Notes: generated from the letters alone by a model not told the origin. Numbered from the stretch's first letter, positions 9,056 to 18,287 are shown. The stretch: DNA of 64,000 nucleotides from Nitrosovibrio sp. Nv6 (GCF_900110495.1 NZ_FODX01000001.1:186001-250000), one strand, 5' to 3'. Translations and numbers: made by a program.

Positions 9056-10198
9056 ATGAGAACACGTAAAGTTGTCTTTAATCTTCACCTTTATATTGGG
9101 CTTGCTGCCGGGTTGTTTCTAGTTCTGAGCGGGCTAACCGGGAGCATGATTGTTTTTCGGGAAGAGATCGAAGAACTCACGCATCCGGAATTGATGGAAA
9201 CAGCGGTACGCGATGAACGTGTTCCTGTCCAGGAGGTGCTGAACGCTGTCAAGCGGGCATATCCGGAAGACAAGCCAGTTTTTATGCGGATGCCGCGCGC
9301 GCCGCAGGAAACTTATTTGCTCAAGATGAATAGCGCCCATGATTTGTTCGTGTATGCGAATCCTTACAGTGGGGAAGTGCTCGGCGCGCATAGACAGGAA
9401 GACACCTTTATTGGTTGGGTCGGCCTCCTGCATACCGAACTTCTGATTGGTGAGGACGGTAAAACTATTCTTGGTGTGAGCGCTTTGCTATTAATCTGCA
9501 TGAGTGTCACAGGGTTCTTCCTGTGGTGGCCGCCCAACGGAATTAAAAAGATTTCCCGGGGCTTCAAAATCGGTTGGCCCGCCCCGTGGAAAAAGGTAAT
9601 CTTTGATTTGCACCGCGCATCGGGCATCTATACATCCCTTTTCCTTCTGATTATTGCCTTCACCGGCGTTTCTCTGGTGTTCAACAAAACCGTAGTCGAC
9701 CTTATCAATTTTGTGACAGTCAGTCAGCCAAGACCTGCACCACCCCTTTCCGATCCATCCGGAGCAATGGGAGCAGCAATTTCATTGGATGCGTTGCTGG
9801 ATCGAGCAGACCGCATCCTGCCCGCGCCCACCACATGGATTACTTTTCCGCAAACGCCGCAGGCACCTCTGGTGGTGCGAAAAAAATTGTCCGAAGAATC
9901 GCACCCTAACGGGAAGAGTTTCATCTATTTCGATCAATACACCGGTGAAGTATTGCGTGTCGAAAATGTCTTGAATGCTCCCTCGGGAACCCGCATTTAT
10001 AATATTCTTTACCCTATACACGTCGGGGTAATAGGTGGACTGCCTACGCGAATACTGCAAGTAATTATTGGCTTTTCACCTCTTGTCCTATTTGTTACAG
10101 GCTATCTCATGTGGAGAAATCGAAGGAAGGTAAAAGCACATAAGAATCCTGCCAAAAATTGGGCTACGAATCTGGCGGGATTGCGACGCGATAAATAA
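9056..10198 (+). CDS. PepSY-associated membrane protein (PiuB-type, likely ferric-siderophore reductase)
   Basis: This 380-residue protein has four main membrane segments: VFNLHLYIGLAAGLFLVLSG near the N-terminus, one near residue 145 (VSALLLICMSVTGFFLWW), one near 190 (LHRASGIYTSLFLLIIAFTG) and one near 345. Conserved histidines (NLHLYIG, LLHTEL, DLHRASG, PIHVG) suit heme binding. The large periplasmic loops carry PepSY-like segments (AYPEDKPVFMRMP, FDQYTGEVLRV). Proteins of this family next to TonB siderophore receptors are thought to reduce or release iron from imported siderophores at the inner membrane. AAGG precedes the ATG. It closes the iron-uptake module; a hairpin terminator lies 55 bases downstream. 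Confidence 0.82.
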   Translation: MRTRKVVFNLHLYIGLAAGLFLVLSGLTGSMIVFREEIEELTHPELMETAVRDERVPVQEVLNAVKRAYPEDKPVFMRMPRAPQETYLLKMNSAHDLFVYANPYSGEVLGAHRQEDTFIGWVGLLHTELLIGEDGKTILGVSALLLICMSVTGFFLWWPPNGIKKISRGFKIGWPAPWKKVIFDLHRASGIYTSLFLLIIAFTGVSLVFNKTVVDLINFVTVSQPRPAPPLSDPSGAMGAAISLDALLDRADRILPAPTTWITFPQTPQAPLVVRKKLSEESHPNGKSFIYFDQYTGEVLRVENVLNAPSGTRIYNILYPIHVGVIGGLPTRILQVIIGFSPLVLFVTGYLMWRNRRKVKAHKNPAKNWATNLAGLRRDK

Positions 10199-10253
10199 TA
10201 GAATTGAGGTAGCCGCAGCATTTGTATTACTGGGAGAAAATAGATGCGCTAAG

Positions 10254-10278
10254 AACCCGCCCTGAACAGGGCGGGGTT
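10254..10278. terminator. Bidirectional hairpin terminator between convergent genes
   Basis: An inverted repeat with stem CCGCCCT / AGGGCGG and loop GAAC is flanked by AA and TT. It separates the rightward PepSY gene from the leftward PEP-CTERM gene and can serve both. Confidence 0.7.
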
Positions 10279-10300
10279 CGGTGTATACGATAATTACGTA

Positions 10301-10909
10301 TTAACCGCTTTGCTTACTGTTTCTGCGCCGTGCAATAAAACCCATCATACCGAGTCCCGCAAGAAGCATGGCGTACGTTTCCGGTTCGGGAATTGTCGGA
10401 ACCTGTGTGAGAGTGAAGGTGGTGGTGTTCCCCGCGCCTGGATCGAACGGACTCAGCATGAATGATGCATTGGCAATCCCGTCATCCCCTAGATTTCCGG
10501 TAAAGTCGAGGTTGCGCGGACCGCTGGACTGATCAAGCGTGAAACCTGAAAGTGTTGAGCTGGCGTGCTCGGTAAACACGACCCCTTGGCCTTGGTCTGG
10601 TTCTTGAATACTATAGTGAAAGTCGATCCAGGACTGGCCAGTATTGTTGGTGACCGCCTCTGTCACGGTATAGGGATTGCCTGGACCGTCGGTGTGAGCG
10701 ACAGTAAAAGTCAGGACGATTGGATTAACACTTTCAAAGCTTTTGGTAAGATCCAGTACGTTGGGATCGGTAGTGTTACTGAGAATGTTAAACGTTCCCA
10801 TTCCTTCCCCACTCGCCGTTATGTCGGTAATAACGCCTGCGGCGGATGCGGTGGAAATAGAACCTCCAAAAGCTAAAGCGGCTATAACTAACTTAGACAA
10901 ATTATTCAT
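10301..10909 (-). CDS. PEP-CTERM sorting domain protein
   Basis: This secreted protein of 202 residues starts with a signal peptide (MNNLSKLVIAALAFGGS, cleavage near ASA) and ends with a full PEP-CTERM sorting signal: PEPETYAMLLAGLGMMGF followed by the basic tail ARRRN. Such proteins are cut and anchored or released by exosortase EpsH/XrtA in bacteria that make exopolysaccharide. The middle is Thr/Asn/Asp-rich and beta-like, with no recognisable enzyme domain. The start at 10909 is set by AGGAGA 7 bases upstream; the frame stays open further left on the coding strand but without a signal peptide. A short inverted repeat (GACAAT...ATTGTC, 10943-10958) lies in the leader. No exosortase gene is in the window. 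Confidence 0.85.
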   Translation of the reverse strand: MNNLSKLVIAALAFGGSISTASAAGVITDITASGEGMGTFNILSNTTDPNVLDLTKSFESVNPIVLTFTVAHTDGPGNPYTVTEAVTNNTGQSWIDFHYSIQEPDQGQGVVFTEHASSTLSGFTLDQSSGPRNLDFTGNLGDDGIANASFMLSPFDPGAGNTTTFTLTQVPTIPEPETYAMLLAGLGMMGFIARRRNSKQSG

Positions 10910-11184
10910 TTCTTTTTCTCCTAATGATAAGTTATTGCATTGGACAATAAAAATTGTCATTTTTCCGTGTGCCGTTTGTTCTCCTGTTCCACAAAAATCC
11001 TTCCCGAGTTGGAGGTCCGAGAATACCCGGCTTATCTTGACAAGCATTTAGCGTGCCGGAGACGCTTAAGGCTTAAATAACCGTTAATACAACAGGTTAA
11101 TTAAAAAGATAGTTCTTCAAATGTCGTCGCAGTGCGACTAATCATTCCTCTTGTTGAGCTATAACTACTTGATTTATAGAGAAA

Positions 11185-11214
11185 CAACCTTGTCTCCGAA
11201 TGGCGACAAGGTTG
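11185..11214. repeat. Perfect 10-bp inverted repeat in intergenic region
   Basis: CAACCTTGTC and GACAAGGTTG flank a 10-base spacer. There is no T-run, so a simple terminator is unlikely. The remaining intergenic sequence from 10910 to 11452 shows no gene. The repeat may be an operator or an RNA hairpin. Confidence 0.5.
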
Positions 11215-11452
11215 AATTTACAGGTATAAGAAAGTAAAACGAGCCCGGATAAAGACCTACAGCAAATGAAATTAAAGCCGTGTCTTGTTTATTGCATATG
11301 CAAACGATGAAATAACGCGCCGTCGAGAAAATAGTCAATATCGATTATGTTGCCTCGGCGCACAACAACAATATAGGGCAGCGAGGCGACGAACGAACCT
11401 GTCCCCCTATGGCGTGGGGATTTCTCTTATCGTAGTTAGTGTTCCGGACTTG

Positions 11453-11653
11453 CTAGCAGCACCGGGTGACCTTCCCATTTCCTCCATATCGCGCCTCCTG
11501 CCGTTCCCGGAAGAATTCGCGGTATGACATGACTGGCTGATCGGGATGTGTAGTTTTCATATGGGCAACATAAGTGCTGTATTCAGGCACCCCGACCATC
11601 AACCGCATGCTCTGCCCGAGATAGCGCACCGCCCTGGTAATTTTAATCAACAC
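11453..11653 (-). CDS. ybdD: YbdD/YjiX family small protein (DUF466)
   Basis: This 66-residue protein matches the short YbdD/YjiX family, which almost always follows cstA-type genes. The diagnostic features are the central GVPEY motif followed by [17 protein letters not shown], then [12 protein letters not shown] and a C-terminal RCC. It starts with GTG after a strong GGGGGAT ribosome site, 12 bases beyond the cstA stop, so the two genes form an operon. In enterobacteria the partner protein is needed for full peptide or pyruvate uptake by CstA/BtsT. The biochemical role is not established. Confidence 0.88.
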   Translation of the reverse strand: MLIKITRAVRYLGQSMRLMVGVPEYSTYVAHMKTTHPDQPVMSYREFFRERQEARYGGNGKVTRCC

Positions 11654-11665
11654 GATCCCCCGTAT

Positions 11666-13741
11666 TCATCGCGTTCCGGACGCCGCATCGAGCGGCAATA
11701 ACTCGAATGGCGCCTCCTTTGCGCTTGGCATACCCATGGCGCGGGCGCGCAGCACCGCCCGGATGCCGAACACCAGCATGCTGATCAGCACCAGCATGAA
11801 GAGGCCAGCGAGCGAAGCATTCACATAGTCGTTGAAAATCACCTGCTGCATCTGCCCGACCGATTTGGCCGGCGCCAGAAGCGTGCCCTCAGCGATCGCC
11901 TCCTGGTATTTGTTGGCGTGCGCCAGAAAACCGATTCGCGGATTGGCATCGAATATCTTTTGCCAGGCGGCGGTGAGCGTACAGACGAGCACCCACACGG
12001 CCGGCAAGATCGTCACCCAGGCAAAACGGTCGCGCTTCATCTTGAACAGCACGGCCGTACACAGAATCAGCGCAATACCAGCCAGCATCTGATTGGAGAT
12101 GCCAAACAACGGCCACAGGGTATTGATGCCCCCCAGCGGATCGATCACCCCCTGATACAGAAAATAGCCCCAGCCCGCCACACAGATGGCGGTGGCGATA
12201 AGGCTGGCAACCCATGAATCGGTGCGCTTCATCGACGGGATGAAAGTGCCCAGCAGGTCCTGCAGCATGAAGCGTCCGGCGCGCGTACCCGCATCCACCG
12301 CCGTGAGAATGAACAGCGCCTCGAACAGAATCGCGAAGTGATACCAGAAAGCCATCATGCCCTGGCCGCCGACCACATCCGAGAGGATCTGCGCCATGCC
12401 CACCGCCAGCGTGGGGGCGCCGCCGACACGGGAAATGATGGTGTGCTCCCCAACATCGCGCGCGGTCTGCGTGATCATCTCGGGGGTGACATAAAAGCCC
12501 CATTGGGAGATGGCCTGCGTAGCCGATTCCGCCGTGCTGCCAATGATCGGGGTTGGGCTATTCATGGCGAAGTACACCCCCGGCTCGATGGTGGAGGCGG
12601 CAACCAGCGCCATGATCGCGACAAATGATTCCATCAACATGGCGCCGTAGCCGATGAAACGCGCATCGTGCTCATTGCGGATCATTTTTGGGGTGGTGCC
12701 GGAGGAGATGAGCGAGTGGAAACCGGATACCGCACCGCAGGCGATGGTAATGAACAGGAAGGGGAAAAGGCTGCCCGACCAGACCGGGCCTGAGCCATCC
12801 ACAAACTGGGTGAAGGCCGGCATTTTGAGCTGCGGCGAAACGAATATGACGCCGATGGCCAGAGCGGCAATGGTGCCGATTTTGAGAAAAGTGGATAAGT
12901 AGTCGCGCGGCGCCAGCAAGAGCCAGACCGGCAAGACGGAGGCGATGAAGCCGTAGCCGATCAGCAGCCAGGTCAGTTGCTCGCCAGTCAAGGTGAACAG
13001 GGCGGCCAGTGCGGGGATTTCCTGCACATACTGCCCGCCGACGATGGCCAGCATCAACAGCACAAAGCCGATCAGGGACACTTCGCCGATCGAGCCCGGG
13101 CGCAGATAGCGCGCATACACGCCCATGAACAAGGCAATGGGAATGGTAGCGGCGACGGTGAAGGTGCCCCAGGGGGATTCGGCCAGCGCCTTGACCACGA
13201 TTAGCGCCAGCACCGCGAGCAGGATGAGCATGATGAAGAAGGTGCCGAACAGGGCGATCATGCCGGGTATCTGCCCCAGTTCCGACTTGATCAGGTCACC
13301 GAGGGAGCGGCCGTCGCGCCGCGTGGAAATGAACAGGACGATGAAATCCTGCACGGCGCCGGCGAAGACGACGCCCGCCAGCAGCCACAGCATGCCGGGC
13401 ATATAGCCCATCTGTGCGGCCAGGATCGGCCCGACCAGGGGACCCGCGCCGGCGATGGCGGCAAAGTGATGCCCGAACAGGACGTATTTGTTGGTCGGCA
13501 CGTAGTCCAGTCCGTCGTTGTGCTTGTAGGCCGGGGTCATGCGGGTGGGGTCCAGCCGCAACACCCGGCTGGCAATGAACCGGCTGTAGAAGCGATAGGC
13601 GATGGTGTAGATGCAGATCGTGGCGATGACGATCCAGACGGCGCCAATGGGTTCTCCCTGCTGCAAGGCGATGACTGCGAAGGCAAAGGCGCCGACGGTG
13701 GCGAATGCCAGCCAGCCGAGCTTGGTGATCAGGCGACTCAT
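11666..13741 (-). CDS. cstA: Carbon starvation protein CstA (peptide/pyruvate transporter)
   Basis: This large inner-membrane protein of 691 residues, close to the E. coli CstA length of 701, has about 16-18 membrane segments. Conserved stretches include TPAYKHNDGLDYVPTNKYVL, the FAAIAGAGPLVGPILAAQ signature near residue 95, SGFHSLISSGTTPKM and DAGTRAGRFMLQD. CstA-family proteins import peptides or pyruvate during carbon limitation. The ATG at 13741 is chosen over the one at 13753 because GGAAGG lies just upstream and the protein then begins like its relatives. It forms an operon with ybdD. For an autotroph-like organism it may serve carbon scavenging, but that is inference. Confidence 0.93.
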   Translation of the reverse strand: MSRLITKLGWLAFATVGAFAFAVIALQQGEPIGAVWIVIATICIYTIAYRFYSRFIASRVLRLDPTRMTPAYKHNDGLDYVPTNKYVLFGHHFAAIAGAGPLVGPILAAQMGYMPGMLWLLAGVVFAGAVQDFIVLFISTRRDGRSLGDLIKSELGQIPGMIALFGTFFIMLILLAVLALIVVKALAESPWGTFTVAATIPIALFMGVYARYLRPGSIGEVSLIGFVLLMLAIVGGQYVQEIPALAALFTLTGEQLTWLLIGYGFIASVLPVWLLLAPRDYLSTFLKIGTIAALAIGVIFVSPQLKMPAFTQFVDGSGPVWSGSLFPFLFITIACGAVSGFHSLISSGTTPKMIRNEHDARFIGYGAMLMESFVAIMALVAASTIEPGVYFAMNSPTPIIGSTAESATQAISQWGFYVTPEMITQTARDVGEHTIISRVGGAPTLAVGMAQILSDVVGGQGMMAFWYHFAILFEALFILTAVDAGTRAGRFMLQDLLGTFIPSMKRTDSWVASLIATAICVAGWGYFLYQGVIDPLGGINTLWPLFGISNQMLAGIALILCTAVLFKMKRDRFAWVTILPAVWVLVCTLTAAWQKIFDANPRIGFLAHANKYQEAIAEGTLLAPAKSVGQMQQVIFNDYVNASLAGLFMLVLISMLVFGIRAVLRARAMGMPSAKEAPFELLPLDAASGTR

Positions 13742-14115
13742 CGATCCTTCCATGTTTGATTGGATGGCTCTGTCTTTGCTTCGCGGGAATATTGAAAATC
13801 AGTCATCATATGTTTAGCTGCTTGAGGTTAAAGAAAATCCAATTACGCCTGGGCGAGACCTGATTATAAATAAAATAATTGCTGATTTAAGCGTGCGAGA
13901 AATTGGAATGAAGCTCGATTAGAGGGTTTTTTTGGGGACTGCAGCTCATCCATGATACGGTACAGAGCGAGTTGCGGGAAAACACATTTTTACAGCTGCC
14001 CAACTCGGAGAACCTCTGACTAAAGGCCGTCGTTGTGCCGACGCAGGAATTATCCCAACTCATCTGGAGTTCCTTTTGCTTCTTGACGACCCGCTTTTCG
14101 CGGAGGATAAACCGA
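13742..14115. other. Intergenic region, no gene seen
   Basis: About 370 bases between the divergent cstA start and the end of the glycosylase gene. The part near 13800-13900 is AT-rich and probably holds the cstA promoter. I see no convincing reading frame or RNA gene. Confidence 0.5.
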
Positions 14116-14682
14116 TCAGCGAAACGGGCGGCTCAGAAAGGGGGACCCGGCGAGCCCGAAACGCCAAGGCACATCCATCGCTTTGGAAATACCGATGCGC
14201 GGACCCGTCACGACGGAAATCTGTTCACTTGGAGGCAGGAGTTGAAAAGGCGGTGCATCGATCGGTATGCCGCTGTGTTCATCCGTGATACCGAGAGCCT
14301 GGCAGACTCGTCCCGGCCCGGAGCAAAGGAGACGCGCATCGTTTAATCCGCGTCGGGTACGCATGATGTCCAGCCCTGCAAGCGGTTCGATCGCACGAAT
14401 TAATACGCCTGCGCCATGCCCGTCCGGACGGCAGACGAAATTGAGGCACCAATGGATTCCATAAGAACGGTAGATATAGGCGCGGCAGGGCGGGCCGAAC
14501 ATTACCTTGTTACGCCGGTTTGGGCCCGGGAAGCTATGGGAAGCGGGATCGTCGCGGTCATACGCTTCTGTCTCTACAATCCGGCCCCCAACCCCATCGA
14601 TCAGCAAGGTCGCGCCTATGAGGGAACGGGCCACTTCGACGGACGAGGCTGAAAAATCTATAGGGGGCGACATTGCATTCAT
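14116..14682 (-). CDS. 3-methyladenine DNA glycosylase (AAG/Mpg family)
   Basis: This 188-residue protein belongs to the alkyladenine DNA glycosylase family. It carries the active-site stretch [19 protein letters not shown] (residues about 32-50), [31 protein letters not shown] and [13 protein letters not shown] near residue 120. It removes alkylated purines such as 3-methyladenine in base excision repair in the cytoplasm. The length matches the bacterial family (190-200). It stands alone between cstA and a TPR gene and shows no clear operon. The start at 14682 is plausible, but the ribosome site is weak. Confidence 0.9.
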   Translation of the reverse strand: MNAMSPPIDFSASSVEVARSLIGATLLIDGVGGRIVETEAYDRDDPASHSFPGPNRRNKVMFGPPCRAYIYRSYGIHWCLNFVCRPDGHGAGVLIRAIEPLAGLDIMRTRRGLNDARLLCSGPGRVCQALGITDEHSGIPIDAPPFQLLPPSEQISVVTGPRIGISKAMDVPWRFGLAGSPFLSRPFR

Positions 14683-14846
14683 GGCAGCAATTCTATACGG
14701 AAGGCTTGATTGCTGGAATCACCTATGAACGATTTGAAGGGTTTTCAGAAAGCAACGTGATATTGCGGTACGAGTCGGCCTCTACTGAAGTTTTAACGAT
14801 ATCAACTGACGCGTTAGATTGAATATAGGCTGAATGCGAAATCTAT

Positions 14847-15821
14847 CTATTTTTTGACGATATTGTTGATGCGCGTTTCAAGGGGCTCTGCTTTTTCTGG
14901 TTGGTGTGTATCCCGATATAGCGTTGCAAGGCTCTTGAGAGTTATGGCCAGGCTCGGGTGATTCGGGCCAAGATTTTTTTCATTTATCCTCAGCGCGCGT
15001 TTGTAGAGCCGCTCGGCTTGGGCATGCTGCGTTTGACCGGAGCAAAGCGCTCCCAGGTTGTGAAGAGTGGTGGCAACATCGGGATGATCGGAGCCGAGTC
15101 TCCTTTGTGAAATCCTCAGCGCACGCCGGAGAAGTGGCTCGGCTTGGGCATACTGCTGCCGGGCGAGATGGAGCAGTGCAAGATTATTTAAACTTGTTGC
15201 AATATCGGGATGATCGGGATCGAGGGCTTTCTCGCCAATTGCCAATGCCCGGGCGAGAAGAGGGGCCGCCTCTTCAAGTTGCCCCTGTGCGCGATGCATC
15301 TCCGCCAGATTATTGAGGGAGGTTGCCACAACGGGATGATCGGGACCGAATGCCTTTTCTGAAATTTCCAGCGCACGCTTGAGTAATTGCTCAGCTTGCG
15401 CGTATCGCGCCTGATCGCGGTAGAGTGCAGCCAGGTTATGGAGACATGTGGCGATATCGGGATGCTCCGGACCCAGCACTTTCTCGCAGATTCCCATCGC
15501 GCGCATAAAGAGTGGTGCGGCCAGTCCGAGGCGCCCCTGGGTGCGGTGTATCTCCGCCAAATTATTCAGACTTGCAGCTAAATCGAGGTCATATGTGTCG
15601 TGCCTCTGTTTCCAGAACAATAGCGCTTGTTCCAGAAGTGTTTCGGCCTCAGCATATTTACCGTCGGCATAATACAGGACCGCCAGATTATTACGTGCGA
15701 TGGCGACCTCGAGATGGTCCGGCCCAAGGGCTTGCTCCGAGGCGTGCAGAGCATTCTCCGCTGCTATGGTAGAGTGCACTTGGTTCTCTCGCTTGTCCGG
15801 CTTCACTCTATCTCCACACAA
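14847..15821 (-). CDS. Kinesin light chain-type tetratricopeptide repeat protein
   Basis: The 324-residue protein consists almost wholly of 42-residue TPR units of the TPR_12/kinesin light chain type. Repeated phrases such as LGPDHPDVATTLHNLGAL and YAQAEPLLRRALRI recur about six to seven times from residue 30 to 315. Such arrays are protein-protein binding scaffolds. There is no signal peptide or enzymatic domain. The first 25 residues do not fit the repeat pattern, and the ribosome site is poor, so the real start may be internal or the gene may have lost an N-terminal effector part. Partner and pathway are unknown. Confidence 0.75.
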   Translation of the reverse strand: MCGDRVKPDKRENQVHSTIAAENALHASEQALGPDHLEVAIARNNLAVLYYADGKYAEAETLLEQALLFWKQRHDTYDLDLAASLNNLAEIHRTQGRLGLAAPLFMRAMGICEKVLGPEHPDIATCLHNLAALYRDQARYAQAEQLLKRALEISEKAFGPDHPVVATSLNNLAEMHRAQGQLEEAAPLLARALAIGEKALDPDHPDIATSLNNLALLHLARQQYAQAEPLLRRALRISQRRLGSDHPDVATTLHNLGALCSGQTQHAQAERLYKRALRINEKNLGPNHPSLAITLKSLATLYRDTHQPEKAEPLETRINNIVKK

Positions 15822-15968
15822 TTGTTACTATCCCAGCATGAACTGTTTGCTCTATTGACTATTTAACTAGGGTTTGGAAAGCATGGATAGCTGTAATATC
15901 TTACAGGGGGAGTTATACGTGACTATATCGCCAAGGCAGAGTTCCTGGAGACCTGCAGGTCTTATTGA

Positions 15969-16904
15969 ATGTTGATTAACGAGATTCCGAATAGGAAGAG
16001 AAAGGGAAAAATATCGGCGCCGTTGCTGATGATTGCTGCGACGTTGCTTTTCGCGACCATGGGTATGTGTGTCAAGTTTGCCTCCTCGGAGTACAGCACG
16101 GGCGAAATCGTGTTCTACCGGGGCATGGTGGGTGCGGCGATGATGTTGCTGCTGACGCGTACCCGGCGCATGACACTTCGCACTAATGTGCCATCGATGC
16201 ACTTCTGGAGAAGCCTGACCGGCGTCAGCGCGCTTGGCCTTTGGTTTTATGCGATAGGAGAACTGCCGCTTTCGACTGCGGTGACGCTGAATTATATGTC
16301 CCCCATCTGGATGGCGGTGCTGCTCATCTGCAGGTCAGCTTTGCTCGGCGGTCGTGGGGTGGATGCTCGCCTGGCGTGCACAGTACTCGTCGGTTTCGCT
16401 GGCGTAGCTTGCATCCTTCAGCCCACTTTGAAGCATGATCAGCTATGGGCCGCTCTGATGGGCCTGATGTCGGGTCTGCTTACAGCGATGGCTTACCTGC
16501 AGGTGACGGCACTTGGCCGATCCGGTGAGCCGGAGGCCCGGATAGTATTTTATTTCTCGATTGCCAGCATCTCCGCTGGCGCCCTTGTAACATCAGTTTT
16601 TAGCGAATGGCATGTCCATACTGCGCAAGGCATGGGGATGCTGCTCGCCGTAGGTTTATTGGCAACCCTCGCACAGCTATTGATTACCCGTGCCTACGCA
16701 ATTGGTCGCATACTCGTCAATGGAAGCCTCCAGTACCTGAGTATCGCCTGGTCCTATTTCTATGGGGTGCTAGTGTTTTATGATCCTGTTACAGGGTTGG
16801 CGTTACTCGGCATGTGCTTGATTGTGATAGCAGGCATCGCCGCAACGAGATTGCGCCAGTCTCTCGCACCAGCCGACCACTTCAATACGGCGCCAGGACC
16901 GTAA
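15969..16904 (+). CDS. EamA/DMT superfamily transporter
   Basis: This 311-residue membrane protein has ten predicted membrane segments in two EamA repeats (about residues 18-150 and 165-300). Landmarks are LLFATMGMCVKFAS, EIVFYRGMVGAA, TAVTLNYMSPIWMAV and the second-half SLQYLSIAWSYFYGVLVF. Drug/metabolite transporters of this type export amino acids, nucleotides or other small metabolites, but the substrate cannot be read from the sequence. The N-terminus is basic (NRKRKGK), as expected for an inner-membrane protein. It is divergent from the TPR gene and has no operon partner. Confidence 0.82.
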   Translation: MLINEIPNRKRKGKISAPLLMIAATLLFATMGMCVKFASSEYSTGEIVFYRGMVGAAMMLLLTRTRRMTLRTNVPSMHFWRSLTGVSALGLWFYAIGELPLSTAVTLNYMSPIWMAVLLICRSALLGGRGVDARLACTVLVGFAGVACILQPTLKHDQLWAALMGLMSGLLTAMAYLQVTALGRSGEPEARIVFYFSIASISAGALVTSVFSEWHVHTAQGMGMLLAVGLLATLAQLLITRAYAIGRILVNGSLQYLSIAWSYFYGVLVFYDPVTGLALLGMCLIVIAGIAATRLRQSLAPADHFNTAPGP

Positions 16905-17060
16905 ATGAGAGAACTGGCTGGCGCAGCCATTACATCATAAGCGAGGATGCGGAAAACGAATACAGCGTAAAAAGCGGGCGGCGAAAATGTTTATACGATC
17001 TACCGCGGCAATTCGGGGATACCACCCTCTGAAATGCCGCGGCAACTTATCCATGTCAGG

Positions 17061-17438
17061 CTAATTGGGTCCGATGGGTCCACCTTGCTGATACATCGGA
17101 TCCTTAAGCGGCTTTCCTTCTTTATCCACAGGGAAGTCCGGCACGTGGGGATCTGGGCTCGGGGATGCTGGATCGTGAGCCCGCTCCAGCCGTTTCTGCT
17201 GATCTACATACCCGGTATCCACCGGTTCCTCAAGGATGTCATACGGGAATGGTCCTTCCTCGAAAGTTTCTTTGGAACTACCTTGGGCGGCAGAGCCGCT
17301 TTGCCCTGCAGAACTACCCTGACCGGAAGTGTCGCCATACTGGGCGTAGGCCACACCCGCCACGCTAAAGATCGCAGTGCTGGCCAAAGCTAGTATCGGC
17401 GCCAGCGGCTGTTTAATTGACTTAGAAAGTAATTTCAT
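17061..17438 (-). CDS. Small secreted protein, Ser/Gly/Pro-rich, unknown function
   Basis: This 125-residue protein has a clear signal peptide (hydrophobic core APILALASTAIFSVAGVAYA, cleavage after AYA). The mature region is low in complexity, first Gly/Ser/Gln-rich and then acidic and Pro-rich (ASPSPDPHVPDFPVDKEGKP). No domain is recognised. AGGAAC precedes the ATG. Its N-terminus and upstream region resemble those of the gene at 17915-18250: both begin with MK, carry a similar signal peptide ending in an A-x-A site before a Gln-Tyr or Gln-Gly start, and share a palindrome about 25-50 bases upstream. It is probably periplasmic or extracellular. Confidence 0.6.
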   Translation of the reverse strand: MKLLSKSIKQPLAPILALASTAIFSVAGVAYAQYGDTSGQGSSAGQSGSAAQGSSKETFEEGPFPYDILEEPVDTGYVDQQKRLERAHDPASPSPDPHVPDFPVDKEGKPLKDPMYQQGGPIGPN

Positions 17439-17460
17439 GGCTGTTCCTTCTTATTTGATC

Positions 17461-17474
17461 CAGCGATATTGCTG
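17461..17474. promoter_or_regulatory. Palindrome CAGCGATATTGCTG upstream of secreted protein gene
   Basis: This 14-base near-palindrome lies 23 bases before the start codon of the 125-residue secreted protein. A sister copy (CAGCAACATTGCTG) lies 24 bases before the start of the 111-residue secreted protein. Equal spacing and shared flanks suggest either a common regulator site or a leader hairpin kept after duplication. Confidence 0.45.
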
Positions 17475-17914
17475 TGTTAGAAAGATTACGTTCCGCGTCG
17501 CACCCTTTCCGTGCGGTAACACACGAAGATTATTCATTAGGTGGCGGACGGCCCAATTCATATTGATTGGAAGCGAATCGAAAACGAGCAGTTTTCATCG
17601 CGGGACTTTAAAGACAGATCTACCTATCCCACCGCAGATCTGGTCTGTGATACGACGGCACACCCGTTTTACCGTGATGAACGCGAGCTTGCGTTCCGCG
17701 TTCTGCTTTGTCGGGTTCCTGGCAGATGTTGCATGTTGCACGAGGGAACAGCGGAGGCAGCGCACAAACTACCGATAGGGCGCGCGGGATGCGCAGCCGC
17801 TCTTCTCGGGTTCGTATTCCGCTTCGAGGCAGCATCACTCATGTCCCCGTCTTTCTCGATATTATGCAGCTAAGCTAGTCCGCACTCCTGCCAGGAACTT
17901 AGTAGGAATTCCCC
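17475..17914. other. Intergenic region, no supported gene
   Basis: About 440 bases between the two secreted-protein genes. An open frame on the plus strand (17541-17873) has no recognisable domain, no ribosome site and a mixed composition. I treat it as chance. Confidence 0.4.
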
Positions 17915-18250
17915 TTAATATCTGCCTTTGAGTTTGGGGCCGGTGCCGTCGTTACCCGTCCAGTCGTACATTCCGTTACCGAGATCACGACTGTATCCCT
18001 GATAAGGATCGTCATACCCTTCACCGCCTGACCCATCAATTCGGTCATCGCGCCTACGCTGGTCGGTTCCGCTCGTACCGTAATCGGAACCCCCTGATGT
18101 GCCTGGATATTGCGTGGAATCACCGGGTTTCTGCATGCCATCGTTCTTATCCGAATCATAACCCTGGGCATGCACCGCGCCTGCCGCGCTGAATACCAAT
18201 GCGCTAGCCAATGCCAACGATTTTGCGGTTAAAATTGAAGAGAATTTCAT
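17915..18250 (-). CDS. Small secreted protein, Asp/Gly/Tyr-rich, unknown function
   Basis: This 111-residue protein has a signal peptide (KSLALASALVFSAAGAVHA, cleavage after VHA). The mature chain is hydrophilic and rich in Asp, Gly, Tyr and Ser, with many DG/YD/GY pairs, and is likely disordered. AAGGAA lies before the ATG. No family is recognised. It looks like a diverged paralogue of the 125-residue secreted protein 480 bases downstream, because the signal peptides, the start region and the palindrome upstream agree while the mature parts differ. A role in the envelope or stress response is only a guess. Confidence 0.6.
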   Translation of the reverse strand: MKFSSILTAKSLALASALVFSAAGAVHAQGYDSDKNDGMQKPGDSTQYPGTSGGSDYGTSGTDQRRRDDRIDGSGGEGYDDPYQGYSRDLGNGMYDWTGNDGTGPKLKGRY

Positions 18251-18273
18251 GACCGTTCCTTTTTTTGTTGAAC

Positions 18274-18287
18274 CAGCAACATTGCTG
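18274..18287. promoter_or_regulatory. Palindrome CAGCAACATTGCTG upstream of secreted protein gene
   Basis: Second copy of the palindrome described at 17461-17474, placed 24 bases from the start codon of the 111-residue protein. Neighbouring bases also agree between the two copies (GTTCCT before, TGTG after). Confidence 0.45.

Noticed and set aside
17541..17873. 110-codon frame between the two secreted-protein genes
   Set aside because: No ribosome site, no domain, overlapping frames of equal quality.
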